This document shows, one piece after another, positions 10,801-19,945 of a stretch of DNA of 64,000 bases. This DNA comes from Derxia gummosa DSM 723 (GTDB lineage Bacteria; Pseudomonadota; Gammaproteobacteria; Burkholderiales; Burkholderiaceae_E), in contig NZ_KI519500.1 in assembly GCF_000482785.1 (NCBI RefSeq), positions 121,282-185,281 on the forward strand. Reading direction: 5' to 3'. Both the position numbers and the translations under genes were made by a program. The notes beneath the pieces are model-generated. The model did no database searches, was not told the origin of the DNA, and saw nothing but the letters and a program-made list of their open reading frames with translations. The stretch's first letter is position 1, and the number at the start of each line of letters is the position of its first letter.

Positions 10801-13083
10801 GTAGAAGCGGTAGCGGGCGACGAGGCCGTTGTCGGGATCGGCGACCTCCAGACGGTAGCGGCCCCAGGTCACGGGCAGCGCGAGTTTCGCGCGCTTGTCG
10901 ATCGCGAGGCTGCGCGTCTCGATCAGCTCTTCGTCGGTGTCGTAGCCCGACTGCCAGCCGCCGCTGTCGCTGAAGCGCCAGTACCAGCGCCGGTTCTCGC
11001 GCACGAGGCGGATCGCCACCGGCTTGCCGGCCACGGCCTTGCCGTCGCGACCCACGCGCGCCAGCTCGAACTCGGCCAGCTGGCCCTCGGCGGCGATGTC
11101 GCGGTCGAACAGCGGGCGGATGCCGACCATCGCGTCGGCCGGCCACCACGCGCGCTCGATCGAGCGCACGACCGGCCGCCCGCCCGTCTCCAGCAGGCTG
11201 AAGCTCGCGCGCACGGTCATCGGCGACTTGCGCTCGTCCAGCTCCAGCGGCACCTCGACGCTGCCCTTGCCGGCGGAGTCGAGTTCCTGCTCGGGCAGGT
11301 CGGCACGCTTGCGCGCCGCGTCGTCGTCGAAGTCGCCGAAGACGAAGCCCGGCCATTGCTGCGGCAGCGCGACGCGGCGGCGCTCGACCAGCAGGCTGCC
11401 GAGCAGGCGGTTGCCGGCGGCCGGCGCGCCGTAGCGGTAGTCGCCCTTCACGTCCACGGTGAAGGCGGCGCCGGGCGCGAGCGATTCGGCGTCGGATTGC
11501 AGGTCGAGCTTGAGCCGCTCGGGCAGGAACTCCTCGACCTGGAAGCTCCATTGCGCGTCGGCGCGCTTCGCGCCCGGATCGGTGCGGGCCTCGATCAGCC
11601 AGCGGCCGGTCGCGGCGTCGGGCGGCAGGGTGATGCGCTGACGGTAGTAGCCGGTGCCGAGAGTGATCGCGGGGGCGGCTTGCCCGGCTTGCGCGGGCTG
11701 TGCGGCCGGCGCGGCGGCGGCGCGCGCCGTCGCCGGGCGCAGCAGTGTCTCGCTCACCTTTTCGCCGTCGGGCCGCTTGAGCCGCAGCGTCACGGGGGTA
11801 GCCGCATCGACCGCGCGGCCGTCGGCATCGCGCGCGAGCACCGACACGTCGAAGCCCTCGCCCGGCCGGTACAGGTCGCGCCCCGCGTACACGAACAGCT
11901 TGCTGCGCGCCGGCAGATGGCCGCCGGTGTCGAACTCCGACAGATCCAGCGCCGGATCGCGCAGCGCGAGCAGCGAATGCTCCTCGCCGCGCTTGGCGAG
12001 CAGGACGGTCGCGGCCGCCGCGCCGCCGTTGAACACCGCATGCCCGTCGCGGTCGGTGCTGGCGCGCGCGAGCGTCTTGCCGTTGGCATCGAGCAGCTGC
12101 ACGTCCACATTGCGGATCGCCTCGCCCGACTTGAGTGAGGTGGCGAACACGTCGGTCTGCTCGTCGTGGCGGCGCGCATGCAGGCCGATGTCGGTGACGT
12201 AGAAGTAGGTCACCTGGTAGTCGTAGCCGAAGCGCCCCGGCACGTTCATGACCGCGAGGTAGATGCCCGGCTCGCGCAGCTCCTTGATGCGCTCGACCGG
12301 CAGGAAGCTGGTGTTGCGGCGGTTCTCCCGCTTGTCGGTGGCAAAGCGGCCGAGATACACGCTCGTCGCCATGTCCTTCAGCTCGTCCAGCTCGTAGTAC
12401 GACACCAGGCCCTTGTAGCGCGTGCGGTTCTGCCAGCCGCCGTAGCGGTAGCCGTCGTCGTCCTCTTCGGCCACGTCGCCTTCGTCGGCGGTGTTCTCGC
12501 GCTCGCGCCGGCCCGCGACCATGTCGAGAAAGCGCGGCAGCTGGGCCGGCGCGATGCGCAGGAACTGCACATCCACCTCGGGCGTGTTGATCGTCACGAC
12601 CGGCAGGCCGCCGCTCTCGCCGGCCGGCAGCACGATGCCCCGGCTCGCGAAGTAGAACGACGGCGGCATGGCCTCGCTCTTCGCGGTGCAGTCGGCCGCC
12701 GCGCCGAGCTTGTCGCCGGCGCGCGAGGCGAGGGTCGCGTCGAGCTTCACCGCGTATTCATGGTCGGGCTTGGCGAAGGGCAGCCAGAGCACGCGCGGGT
12801 TATCGCCGACGACCCAGCGCGCGGCGATGTCCTTGCCGTCCTCGCTCGCGTGCAGGAGCTTGCCGAAGTCCTGCTTCGGGTCGAGCGGCCGGGTGAAGTC
12901 GAGCGCGATCGCGGGCGCGCCGTCGAGCAGGCGCGGCTTGCAGCCGGCCAGCGCGAAGGGCTCGGCATCGCCGATGGTGGCGCTCGCCGGGGTCTTGTCG
13001 GCACCGCAGCCGGCGAGCGCGCCGAGCAGTGCAAGCGCTGTCAGCGCGTGGCGGGTGAGGCGTCTGGCAAACGCGATGCGCAT
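7879..13083 (-). CDS. yfhM: bacterial alpha-2-macroglobulin, thioester-type lipoprotein
   Basis: A 1734-residue periplasmic protease trap anchored as a lipoprotein: the signal peptide ends in the lipobox LAGC. The N-terminal macroglobulin-like domains are followed by a bait region and the thioester domain. The reactive thioester motif Cys1226-Leu-Glu-Gln1229 is intact (YPYGCLEQ), so it belongs to the covalent-trapping class. The ATG at 13083 has a GGA-rich ribosome binding site; a longer start is possible but would precede the signal peptide. First gene of a two-gene operon with pbpC. Confidence 0.95.
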   Translation of the reverse strand: MRIAFARRLTRHALTALALLGALAGCGADKTPASATIGDAEPFALAGCKPRLLDGAPAIALDFTRPLDPKQDFGKLLHASEDGKDIAARWVVGDNPRVLWLPFAKPDHEYAVKLDATLASRAGDKLGAAADCTAKSEAMPPSFYFASRGIVLPAGESGGLPVVTINTPEVDVQFLRIAPAQLPRFLDMVAGRRERENTADEGDVAEEDDDGYRYGGWQNRTRYKGLVSYYELDELKDMATSVYLGRFATDKRENRRNTSFLPVERIKELREPGIYLAVMNVPGRFGYDYQVTYFYVTDIGLHARRHDEQTDVFATSLKSGEAIRNVDVQLLDANGKTLARASTDRDGHAVFNGGAAAATVLLAKRGEEHSLLALRDPALDLSEFDTGGHLPARSKLFVYAGRDLYRPGEGFDVSVLARDADGRAVDAATPVTLRLKRPDGEKVSETLLRPATARAAAAPAAQPAQAGQAAPAITLGTGYYRQRITLPPDAATGRWLIEARTDPGAKRADAQWSFQVEEFLPERLKLDLQSDAESLAPGAAFTVDVKGDYRYGAPAAGNRLLGSLLVERRRVALPQQWPGFVFGDFDDDAARKRADLPEQELDSAGKGSVEVPLELDERKSPMTVRASFSLLETGGRPVVRSIERAWWPADAMVGIRPLFDRDIAAEGQLAEFELARVGRDGKAVAGKPVAIRLVRENRRWYWRFSDSGGWQSGYDTDEELIETRSLAIDKRAKLALPVTWGRYRLEVADPDNGLVARYRFYAGWGALDADDAGNRPDRVQLRLEGAPYADGGKARVTVTPPHDGEALVTVEGDRVLWSSRVKVKASGTTIDVPVSADWKRHDLYLTVVAFRPGSQGERVTPARAIGLTWLPLAREDRRLKVTLDAPAKVLPETRVNLKVKLAGADGKPYGAGVVNAAKPAGSADGKPADAAAPAATRPVIVTVSAVDTGILDITRYRTPDPFDFFFGKHRYDADQLDFYGKLIEKLDGNLAKQRFGGDSGMRDTRSPPQKVKLVDLFSGPVAIDANGEASIPLDLPDFNGTLRLMVVASGADRFGSAEAEMTVAAPIVAELNLPRFISPGDTAGIGLDLTNLSGAPQDVTLRLAADGPVRINGGERTLKLANGERQTLRFTAEATDAAGLAALRLTLNAGKLALKREAALDVRPTTPLQRDVKRLRIDAGASVKLDTAALDGLWAGSATVGLSASARPPIDARSAVRGLLRYPYGCLEQTVSSAYPNVFIDEPTARAWALDPASLDERRKRLDSAFARLGGMQQARGGFGLWGSSSPYEEWLSTYAVAFLLDAREAGFAPPEAMLKRALDLQLTEFQQQPGRQVKLPADLRTDDRGRPVWTDRELLRNAHERFEIAVYQGYVLAREARAPLATLRRLHDEARGNARSPLPLVQLGLALRLMGDEARARVALDEAVAKPWGLVPASSGWWDDWLTHYGSRERDVALAYALLVRHKALPDKRDNLIAELVDAFDARHSLGDWHSTQEQAAIFLAARAAGYGPADDKTEPRPEIRLDIEADGATDSSVTRGTLSRGWTGPVARRGVTVKNRGDTPVWLEVATEGFPLKAPVIAEPRIAIERSWWTVDGKPVAGREFRTGEVVLVRLRVTAKQPVAQGLVVDRIPAGMEIENLNLVDGQGAAAYTVEGVPIAGALANEAIRHVEYRDDRFVAAARLGYDKLDLYYVLRVVTPGRYAAPASYAEDMYRPALRGIGKPEAEVTVVDPARR

Positions 13084-13283
13084 TCCTGGTCTCCGCGATG
13101 GGCCGTGTGCTCCGGCCGGTCGCGGGCAGTCTAGCCACGGCATGCGGTGCGCGAGGGGCGGACCGATCGGGCCGTCGTTGCGGGCCGACAGCCGCCGACG
13201 GCCGGCTCACGGCGGCCGCGTGCCCACCCTCGCCCCGTCGCGCCCGCACAGGGGTGGCGGCTGAAGCCGTCACCCCGCCCGGC

Positions 13284-13289
13284 TATAAT
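13284..13289 (+). promoter_or_regulatory. -10 element of the yajC-secDF promoter
   Basis: A perfect TATAAT lies 50 bp before the yajC ATG, in the 255-bp gap shared with the divergent yfhM. The -35 region at the right distance is only partly matching (CTGAAG). Confidence 0.6.
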
Positions 13290-13338
13290 GCGAGGCTTGG
13301 CTTAACGCCTTGATTCGTCGAAAAAACTTGGAGTTCGC

Positions 13339-13680
13339 ATGATTTCTGTCGCCTACGCGCAGACCGCTGGCGGGGCCGCCGCCGGGCCCGAAGCCCTGTT
13401 GTTCCAGTTCGGGCCCTTCGTCCTGATCTTCGCGGTCATGTACTTCCTCATGATCCGGCCGCAGATGAAGCGCCAGAAGGAAATGAAGACGATGCTCGAC
13501 GCGCTCCAGAAGGGCGACGAGGTCATCACCATCGGCGGCGTGCTCGGCAAGATCGCCAAGGTCTCCGACCACTACCTCACCATCGAGGTCGCCTCCGCCA
13601 AGGACGGCGCCATCGAACTGCTGGTGCAACGCCAGGCAGTGCAGTCCGTTCTCCCCAAGGGCACGATCAAGAGCCTATGA
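13339..13680 (+). CDS. yajC: Sec translocase accessory subunit YajC
   Basis: A 113-residue inner-membrane protein that binds SecDF. It has one transmembrane helix (about residues 20-38, FQFGPFVLIFAVMYFLMI) followed by the YajC hallmark IRPQMKRQKEM and the GDEVITIGGVLGKI cytoplasmic domain. A GGAG ribosome binding site precedes the ATG. Its last codon overlaps the secD start as ATGA, giving tight coupling within yajC-secD-secF. Confidence 0.97.
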   Translation: MISVAYAQTAGGAAAGPEALLFQFGPFVLIFAVMYFLMIRPQMKRQKEMKTMLDALQKGDEVITIGGVLGKIAKVSDHYLTIEVASAKDGAIELLVQRQAVQSVLPKGTIKSL

Positions 13681-15557
13681 ACCGCTACCCGCTCTGGAAG
13701 TACCTGCTGATCGCCTTCGCGCTGCTGTTCGGCCTGCTGTATTCGGTGCCGAACTTTTTCGGGCAGAGCCCGGCGGTGCAGGTATCGAGCGGGAAAGCCA
13801 CCATCAAGGTCGAGCCCGCGCTGCTCGACCGCGTCAACAAGCTGCTGGCCGATGCCGGCCTCCAGCCCGAGGCCACCGTGTACGAGGCGACGCAGACCGG
13901 CGGCACCGTCCGCGTCCGCTTCCACGACACCGATACCCAGCTCAAGGCCAAGGACGCGATCCAGAAGGCGCTCGCGCCCGACGCCGATGACGCCGACTAC
14001 GTGGTCGCGCTCAACCTCGTGACCGACACGCCAGTCTGGATGCAGTCGATCCACGCGCTGCCGATGTACCTCGGCCTCGACCTGCGCGGCGGCGTCCACT
14101 TCCTGATGCAGGTCGACACCAAGGCCGCGCTCGCCAAGAAGCTCGAAGCCCTGCAATCCGACCTGCGCCTGCAACTGCGCGAGAAGAACATCCGTCACGC
14201 CGGCATCGCCCGCAGCGGCGACGGCGTGACGATCGCCTTCACCACCGACGAGCAGCGCCAGCGCGCCCGCGACCTGCTGCTGGGCAACTTCAAGGACTTC
14301 ACGATTACCGAGGCCGGCGAAGGCAGCGAACTCAAGCTCGTCGCCACGCTCGGCGAGAAGGCGCTGCGCGCCGCGCAGGACGCCGCCGTCAAGCAGAACA
14401 TGACGACGCTGCACAACCGCGTGAACGAACTCGGCGTGGCCGAGCCCGTGGTGCAGCAGCAGGGCGCCGACCGCATCGTGGTCGAACTGCCGGGCGTGCA
14501 GGACGTGGCCCAGGCCAAGAAGATCCTCGGCCGCACCGCCACGCTCGAAGTGCGCCTCGTCGATGATTCGCCCGAAGCCCAGCAAGCGCTTGCAAGCGGC
14601 AGCGTGCCCTTCGGCCTCGAACGCTATGTCGAGCGCGGCGGCCGTCCGCTGCTGCTCAAGAAGGAAGTCGTCCTCACCGGCGACAACCTCCAGGACGCGC
14701 AGGCGGGCTTCAGCTCCGAGCAGCAGATTCCGGCCGTGCACCTCACGCTCGACGGCAAGGGCGCCAACATCTTCCGCACCGTCACGCGCGAGAACCTCAA
14801 GAAGCGCATGGCGATCGTGCTGATCGAGAAGGGCCGCGGCGAAGTCATCACCGCGCCGGTCATCCAATCCGAAATCTCGGGCGGCCGCGTGCAGATCAGC
14901 GGCGCGATGACCACGCAGGAAGCCAACGAACTCGCGCTGCTGCTGCGCTCGGGCTCGCTCGCCGCGCCGATGGAAATCGTGGAAGAACGCACCATCGGCC
15001 CGAGCCTCGGCGCCGACAACATCGCCAAGGGCTTCCATTCGGTGCTCTGGGGCTTCGTGGCGATCGCCGTGTTCATGGCGGTGTACTACGCGATGTTCGG
15101 CCTGTTCTCGGTCGCGGCGCTGGTCTGCAACCTGATGCTGCTGGTGGCGCTGCTGTCGATCATGCAGGCCACGCTCACCCTGCCCGGCATCGCGGCCATC
15201 GCGCTCACGCTCGGCATGGCCATCGACGCCAACGTGCTCATCAACGAGCGCGTGCGCGAGGAGCTGCGTCAGGGCCTGCATCCGCAGCAGGCGATCAAGG
15301 CCGGCTACGACAACGCCTGGGCCACCATCCTCGACTCGAACGTGACCACGCTCATCGCCGGCGTCGCGCTGCTGATCTTCGGCTCCGGCCCGATCCGCGG
15401 CTTCGCCGTCGTCCACTGCCTGGGCATCCTCACCTCGATGTTCTCGGCCATCCTGGTCAGCCGCGCGCTGGTCAATCTCGTGTACGGACGCCAGCGCAAG
15501 CTGCAGACGGTTGCCATCGGCACCCTGTGGAAGTCCGAATCGGGCGCCAAGGCCTGA
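13677..15557 (+). CDS. secD: protein translocase subunit SecD
   Basis: A 626-residue membrane protein. With SecF it uses the proton gradient to pull preproteins into the periplasm. It has a first transmembrane helix at residues 5-25, a large periplasmic P1 domain, and five C-terminal helices. The RND-type signature GMAIDANVLINERVREEL starts at about residue 513, and its Asp is needed for proton transfer in the family. Another hallmark is GLDLRGGVHFLMQVD near residue 137. Confidence 0.98.
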   Translation: MNRYPLWKYLLIAFALLFGLLYSVPNFFGQSPAVQVSSGKATIKVEPALLDRVNKLLADAGLQPEATVYEATQTGGTVRVRFHDTDTQLKAKDAIQKALAPDADDADYVVALNLVTDTPVWMQSIHALPMYLGLDLRGGVHFLMQVDTKAALAKKLEALQSDLRLQLREKNIRHAGIARSGDGVTIAFTTDEQRQRARDLLLGNFKDFTITEAGEGSELKLVATLGEKALRAAQDAAVKQNMTTLHNRVNELGVAEPVVQQQGADRIVVELPGVQDVAQAKKILGRTATLEVRLVDDSPEAQQALASGSVPFGLERYVERGGRPLLLKKEVVLTGDNLQDAQAGFSSEQQIPAVHLTLDGKGANIFRTVTRENLKKRMAIVLIEKGRGEVITAPVIQSEISGGRVQISGAMTTQEANELALLLRSGSLAAPMEIVEERTIGPSLGADNIAKGFHSVLWGFVAIAVFMAVYYAMFGLFSVAALVCNLMLLVALLSIMQATLTLPGIAAIALTLGMAIDANVLINERVREELRQGLHPQQAIKAGYDNAWATILDSNVTTLIAGVALLIFGSGPIRGFAVVHCLGILTSMFSAILVSRALVNLVYGRQRKLQTVAIGTLWKSESGAKA

Positions 15558-15579
15558 CCCCGCCCGGAGCAGAAAGCAC

Positions 15580-16524
15580 ATGGAATTCTTCCGAATCCGG
15601 CGCGACATCCCGTTCATGCGCCATGCGCTCGTGTTCAACGCGATCAGCGCCCTCACCTTCGTGCTCGCGGTGGTCTTCATCGCGGTGCGCGGCTTCCATT
15701 TCTCGATCGAGTTCACCGGCGGCACGCTGATGGAAGTGAACTATGCGCAGGCGGCCGACATCGCCAAGGTGCGCGAGATCGTCGAGGACCAAGGCTATGC
15801 CGATGCCCAGGTCCAGGCCTTCGGCACGCCGAGCGACGTGCTCATCCGCCTGCCGGTGCGCAAGGGCGAGACCAGCGCCCAGCAGAGCGAAACGCTGCTG
15901 ACGGCGCTCAAGGCCGATCCGGCCGCCGCCGGGCTGGAACTGCGCCGCGTCGAGTTCGTCGGTCCGCAGGTGGGCGAGGAGCTGTTCGAGCAGGGCTCGA
16001 TGGCGCTGCTGGTCGTGGTGATCGGCATCGTCATCTATCTGGCGCTGCGCTTCGAATGGAAGTTCGCCGTCGCCGCCGTCATCGCCAACCTGCATGACGT
16101 GGTGATCATCCTCGGCTTCTTCGCGCTGTTTCAGTGGGAGTTCTCGCTGTCGGTGCTGGCGGCCGTGCTGGCCATCCTCGGCTACTCGGTCAACGAGTCG
16201 GTCATCATCGCCGACCGCATCCGCGAGAACTTCCGCAAGATGCGCAAGGCGAGCGTCGACCATGTGATCGACAACGCGATCACCTCGACCATCAGCCGCA
16301 CGATCATCACCCATGGCCTGACGCAGGTGATGGTGCTGACGATGCTCATCTTCGGCGGCCCGACGCTGCACTACTTCGCGGTGGCGCTGACGATCGGCAT
16401 CTGCTTTGGCATCTATTCGTCGGTGCTGGTGATGGCGCCGCTCACGCGCTGGCTGGGCGTGTCGCGCGAGGATCTGGTCAAGCCGGTCCGCAAGGATGAC
16501 GGCGGCACGGTCGTCGAGCCCTGA
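15580..16524 (+). CDS. secF: protein translocase subunit SecF
   Basis: The 314-residue partner of SecD, with six predicted membrane helices. The early FSIEFTGGTLMEV motif and the GYSVNESVIIADRIREN signature (from residue 201) identify it. The ATG at 15580 gives the normal SecF N-terminus (MEFFRIRRDIPFMRH); longer in-frame starts would overlap the secD coding end without family similarity. A GGAG lies 10 nt before the ATG. It ends the operon; an intrinsic terminator follows. Confidence 0.98.
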   Translation: MEFFRIRRDIPFMRHALVFNAISALTFVLAVVFIAVRGFHFSIEFTGGTLMEVNYAQAADIAKVREIVEDQGYADAQVQAFGTPSDVLIRLPVRKGETSAQQSETLLTALKADPAAAGLELRRVEFVGPQVGEELFEQGSMALLVVVIGIVIYLALRFEWKFAVAAVIANLHDVVIILGFFALFQWEFSLSVLAAVLAILGYSVNESVIIADRIRENFRKMRKASVDHVIDNAITSTISRTIITHGLTQVMVLTMLIFGGPTLHYFAVALTIGICFGIYSSVLVMAPLTRWLGVSREDLVKPVRKDDGGTVVEP

Positions 16525-16540
16525 GCGCCATGCTTCCCTC

Positions 16541-16567
16541 ACGGGCCGGTTCGCCGGCCCGTTTTCA
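16541..16567 (+). terminator. intrinsic terminator of yajC-secDF
   Basis: Perfect 9-bp GC-rich stem ACGGGCCGG / CCGGCCCGT with a stable TTCG tetraloop, followed by a T-rich stretch (TTTCATTT). Confidence 0.85.
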
Positions 16568-16650
16568 TTTGGGCGCCGCGCTCCGGCGCCGTTCACCGGC
16601 CCGGTACGTACCGGATCGCTGCCCTCCCCTCTCGACATCGCGTCATCGCC

Positions 16651-17307
16651 ATGAAACTTCGCGTCTGGGATCTGCCGACCCGCGCCTTCCACTGGAGCCT
16701 CGCGCTGCTGGTGGGCGCGGCCTTCGTGACCGCCAAGCTCGATGCCTACGACTGGCATTTCCGCATCGGTTATGCGCTGCTCGCGCTCGTGGCCTTCCGG
16801 CTGGTGTGGGGCATCGTCGGGCCGAGGTATGCGCGCTTCGCGAGCTTCGTGTCGGCGCCGTCGCGGGCGCTGGCCTATCTGCGCGGCGCGCCGCATCCGG
16901 CACCGGGGCACAACCCGGCGGGCGCGTGGTCGGTGCTCGCGCTGCTCGCGCTGGTGGGCGCGCAGGCCGTGACCGGGCTGTTCACGAGCGATGACGTGAT
17001 GGCCTCCGGCCCGCTTTACGACGCGGTCGCGAGCGGCACGGCCGAGTGGCTCGGCCGGCTGCACCGGCTGAACGAAAAGCTCATCCTTGCCGTGGTGCTG
17101 CTGCATCTCGCGGCGGTCACCTTCTACGGCCGCGTGAAGCGCCAGCCCATCCTCGAGGCGATGGTCACGGGCGACGCCGAAGTGGCCGCCGCCGCGCCGC
17201 CCGCGCGCGACGACTGGCTCGTGCGCCTCGGTGCGCTGGTCCTGCTGACGGGCTGCGGCCTGGGCGTGTGGTGGCTGGTCGAGATCTGGGCGCCGACGCT
17301 CGGCTGA
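16651..17307 (+). CDS. cytochrome b (cytochrome b561/Ni-Fe hydrogenase-type b subunit family)
   Basis: A 218-residue membrane cytochrome with four main helices. The N-terminal VWDLPTRAFHWSLA motif (haem ligand His14), GHNPAGAW, and the late helix with LHRLNEKLILAVVLLH carry the expected His ligands of di-haem cytochrome b proteins that pass electrons between quinones and periplasmic partners. The partner is not encoded beside it on this strand. The facing minus-strand cluster contains a cytochrome c', a plausible functional link that is only inferred. Confidence 0.88.
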   Translation: MKLRVWDLPTRAFHWSLALLVGAAFVTAKLDAYDWHFRIGYALLALVAFRLVWGIVGPRYARFASFVSAPSRALAYLRGAPHPAPGHNPAGAWSVLALLALVGAQAVTGLFTSDDVMASGPLYDAVASGTAEWLGRLHRLNEKLILAVVLLHLAAVTFYGRVKRQPILEAMVTGDAEVAAAAPPARDDWLVRLGALVLLTGCGLGVWWLVEIWAPTLG

Positions 17308-17386
17308 ACACGCGGTCGGCCGACGCGACGTCGCCCGATCCGCCGCCCGACCGGGCGGCACGTCACCCCGCGTCCGCCCCCCGCGA

Positions 17387-17953
17387 TCAGCGCACCGCGG
17401 GCTCGCCGCCCTGGCGCGACAGCTCGACCCGATCGAGGTCGAAGCCCTGCGTGGCCAGCGTCTCGCGCACATGCGCCCAGGCGGCGGGATCGATCGTCGG
17501 CGTGCGCGACAGCACCCACAGATAGTCACGATGCGGCTCGCTCACGATCGCGAGCCGGTAGTCGTCATCGAGCGCGACGATCCAGTAGTCGCCCCAAACG
17601 AAGGGCAGGAAGCCGAGCCAGGCCGGCGCGAAGCGCACCTCCAGCTTCGGCGAGTCGGCCGCGCCGATCTGCCGCGCCTCGCCCACGGCCTCGTCGAACG
17701 AGCCATCGGCGCGGCGGCAGCGGTTCACCACCGTCACGCGTCCGGGCGCGGCCGCCGAGTAATCGGCGCTCGTGTCGCCGGCGCATTGCTTCTGGAAGCG
17801 GTTGGGATACTTCGCGATCTCGTGCCACCGACCGAGATAGCGCGGCAGATCGAGCGAAGGAATGGTGGCGAGCGGCGCGGCCTCGCCGGCCCGCGCGGAC
17901 GGCAGGGCACCGGCGAGCAGCAGGCCCGCCAGCAGGAGACGGATCGGGAACAT
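17387..17953 (-). CDS. blc: bacterial lipocalin (Blc family), periplasmic
   Basis: A 188-residue lipocalin with a cleavable-looking signal peptide ending near ALPSARAG; no lipobox Cys is visible, unlike E. coli Blc. The first structurally conserved region is intact (YLGRWHEIAKYPNRFQ, containing the GxW signature), as are the later VWGDYWIVALDDDY and LWVLSRTP segments. Bacterial lipocalins bind fatty acids or lysophospholipids and serve in envelope maintenance. It is the last gene of a minus-strand series starting at marR, 102 bp after the cytochrome c' gene. Confidence 0.9.
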   Translation of the reverse strand: MFPIRLLLAGLLLAGALPSARAGEAAPLATIPSLDLPRYLGRWHEIAKYPNRFQKQCAGDTSADYSAAAPGRVTVVNRCRRADGSFDEAVGEARQIGAADSPKLEVRFAPAWLGFLPFVWGDYWIVALDDDYRLAIVSEPHRDYLWVLSRTPTIDPAAWAHVRETLATQGFDLDRVELSRQGGEPAVR

Positions 17954-18055
17954 GAAAGCGCTTGCAGGATCGGACGCGGCGAAGGCTGCGCCATCCCCAT
18001 GCAGACCCGCGCGCCCCGCCTCGGGTTCCCGGCGAGGCAGACCCGGTGCGCTGGC

Positions 18056-18493
18056 CTACTTGCGGTAGGACTCGTGACAGCTCTTGCAGGCCGCGCCCAC
18101 GGTGTTGAGCTGGCCGCGCAGCGTGCCGATCGAGCCGGCCGACGCGGGCAGCTGCTTCGCCGCCTGCTCGAACTTGTCGGCGAGCTGGCGGAAGTTGTCG
18201 GCGTTCCGAATCGGGTCGGACTTGAGATCGCCCACGGTGCCAGGAATGAAGGCTTCCCACGGCAGCGTCGAGAGCGTGGCGATGAGCTGGGCCGAGGACT
18301 CTGCCCTGGCGGCGTCGTAGGGCGCGTCGCCCTTGGCCATCGCCGCCAGGCGCTTCATGTGCACGCTCATGATGTTGAACGCGCCTTCGCGGTACTCGAC
18401 CGCTTCCTTCGGCTTGGCGAAGGCGTCGGCGGCATGGACCGGGAGAGCGGCGCAACCGAGCGCGCACAGCGCCGCGGCGATCAGCGACTTCAT
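18056..18493 (-). CDS. cytochrome c' (class II c-type cytochrome)
   Basis: A 145-residue exported protein with a signal peptide cut near PVHAADAF. The haem attachment site is at the extreme C-terminus, Cys136-Lys-Ser-Cys139-His140, as in four-helix-bundle cytochromes c'. These bind NO or CO at a five-coordinate haem or act as small periplasmic electron carriers. It lies 67 bp after a YceI gene, in the same orientation as the b561 gene, which suggests a common redox module. Confidence 0.92.
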   Translation of the reverse strand: MKSLIAAALCALGCAALPVHAADAFAKPKEAVEYREGAFNIMSVHMKRLAAMAKGDAPYDAARAESSAQLIATLSTLPWEAFIPGTVGDLKSDPIRNADNFRQLADKFEQAAKQLPASAGSIGTLRGQLNTVGAACKSCHESYRK

Positions 18494-18560
18494 GACGAAT
18501 CCCTTGGAGGTGTTGGAAGGAGCCCCGGATTCTAGGACCCCTTCCCTGCTGCGATACGGC

Positions 18561-19136
18561 TTACTCGGCCTTCACGCCTTCGACCTGGATGCGCAGGGTC
18601 ACGTCCATCTTGAAGCCGTAGCCCTTGCCGTAGTCGATGCCGAAGTCGGCGCGGTTAAAGCTGCCGATCGCGTCGGCGCCGCAGGCTTCGCGCTTGAGCA
18701 TCGGATGCGGCTTGCACAGGAACTGGTTGATCTTGAGCGTCACGGGCTTGGTCACGCCGTGCAGCGTCAGATCACCCTGGACTTCGGTCGGCGCGCCGTT
18801 CACGAAGTTGACGAGCTTGCCCTTGTAGGTCGCGGTCGGGAACTTGGCCACGTCGAACATGTCGGGGCCCTTGGCGTGTTCGTTCATCTTGGCGTGGCCG
18901 AAGTCGATCGACGACGCGTCGATGGTCACGTCCACCGTGCCGGTGCCGGCTTCCTTGTCGAGCACGACGGTGCCGCTGTTCTTGGTGAACTTGCCGCGCC
19001 AGGTCGACAGGCCGCCCATGTGGTCGGCTTCGAAGCTCGGGTAGGTGTGGGCCGGATCGAGGTTGTAGGTGGCCGGGGCGGCGACGGCGGCGGCCGAGGA
19101 GAGCGCGAGCGCGGCGGCGATGACGAGCGATTTCAT
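18561..19136 (-). CDS. YceI family periplasmic protein (second of two)
   Basis: A 191-residue secreted protein. It has a signal peptide ([14 protein letters not shown]) and then the YceI lipocalin-like barrel: [29 protein letters not shown] and [10 protein letters not shown]. The family binds long isoprenoid lipids such as polyprenyl phosphates or ubiquinone-8. A pair of Cys residues flanks the [12 protein letters not shown] segment and could form a disulphide. ATG at 19136 is preceded by AGGAG. It is paralogous to, but clearly different from, the gene before it in the same series. Confidence 0.92.
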   Translation of the reverse strand: MKSLVIAAALALSSAAAVAAPATYNLDPAHTYPSFEADHMGGLSTWRGKFTKNSGTVVLDKEAGTGTVDVTIDASSIDFGHAKMNEHAKGPDMFDVAKFPTATYKGKLVNFVNGAPTEVQGDLTLHGVTKPVTLKINQFLCKPHPMLKREACGADAIGSFNRADFGIDYGKGYGFKMDVTLRIQVEGVKAE

Positions 19137-19290
19137 GGTGACTCCTGGTGGGATGAGCGCGGGGGGATGTTGCCGGGCCGGGCGGTCGGCCTCGGGGGTA
19201 GCGTCGACGGGAGTCCGGGCGATGGCTCGCCGCGGCCCCCGCCGCCTTGCCGGGCGCGCGCGGCCTTGTCGGCCGGGCGCGCCCCGGCGA

Positions 19291-19866
19291 TCACTTGCCG
19301 GCCGGCACGGCCAGCTTGAACTTGATGACGACTTCGTCGGCCACCATGCCGGTGTCCTTCCAGTCGCCTTCGCCGATGTCGTAGGCGAGCCGCTTGATCG
19401 GCAGCGCACCGCTGAAGACGTTGGCGCCGGCGGCCGGCGCGACGGTGACGGGCACCGTCAGCGTCTGGGTCTTGCCCTTGATGGTGAGCGTGCCGGTCGC
19501 GTCGAACTTGCCGGCGCCGGCCGGCTTGACGGCCGTGGTCACGAAGCTCGCCTTCGGATACTGGGCGGCGTTGAACCACTCCTTCTTGAGCACTTCCTTG
19601 TTGTACTCGGGGTCGCCGATGTCGAAGCCGCTGATGTCGATGTCGATGCGCGCCTTGGCCTCGGCCGGCTTGGCCGGGTCGTAGCTCACGTCACCCGTGA
19701 ACTTGCGGAAGGCGCCGTCCACAGGCACGCCCATCTGCTTGAACGTGGCGCTGACACTGCTCTTGGCCGCATCGACCGGCGTGGCGCCGGCCGGCTGCAC
19801 GAAGGCGAAGGCGGGGATCGCGAAGGCGAGCGCAACCGCGCCGCGTGCGATGACGGACTTGTTCAT
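19291..19866 (-). CDS. YceI family periplasmic protein (first of two)
   Basis: A 191-residue exported YceI-like protein. A signal peptide (residues about 1-30, ending near AGATPVDA) is followed by the family pattern [27 protein letters not shown] and [15 protein letters not shown]. It lacks the Cys pair of the neighbouring copy. It lies 79 bp after the cytochrome b561 gene; YceI-b561 pairing is widespread and suggests that the barrel carries a quinone-like lipid that exchanges electrons with b561. Confidence 0.92.
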   Translation of the reverse strand: MNKSVIARGAVALAFAIPAFAFVQPAGATPVDAAKSSVSATFKQMGVPVDGAFRKFTGDVSYDPAKPAEAKARIDIDISGFDIGDPEYNKEVLKKEWFNAAQYPKASFVTTAVKPAGAGKFDATGTLTIKGKTQTLTVPVTVAPAAGANVFSGALPIKRLAYDIGEGDWKDTGMVADEVVIKFKLAVPAGK

Positions 19867-19945
19867 GACCAACCTTTCGAGGGATGTCGTTGGCTTGCTG
19901 GCACCGGCCGCGACGACGGGCGCGGCGCCTGATCGGGATGCCGGG

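Noticed and set aside
17342..17359. GCCGCCCG/CGGGCGGC dyad between the cytochrome b and lipocalin genes as a terminator
   Set aside because: The loop is only two bases and there is no T-run; short GC dyads are expected by chance at this GC content.
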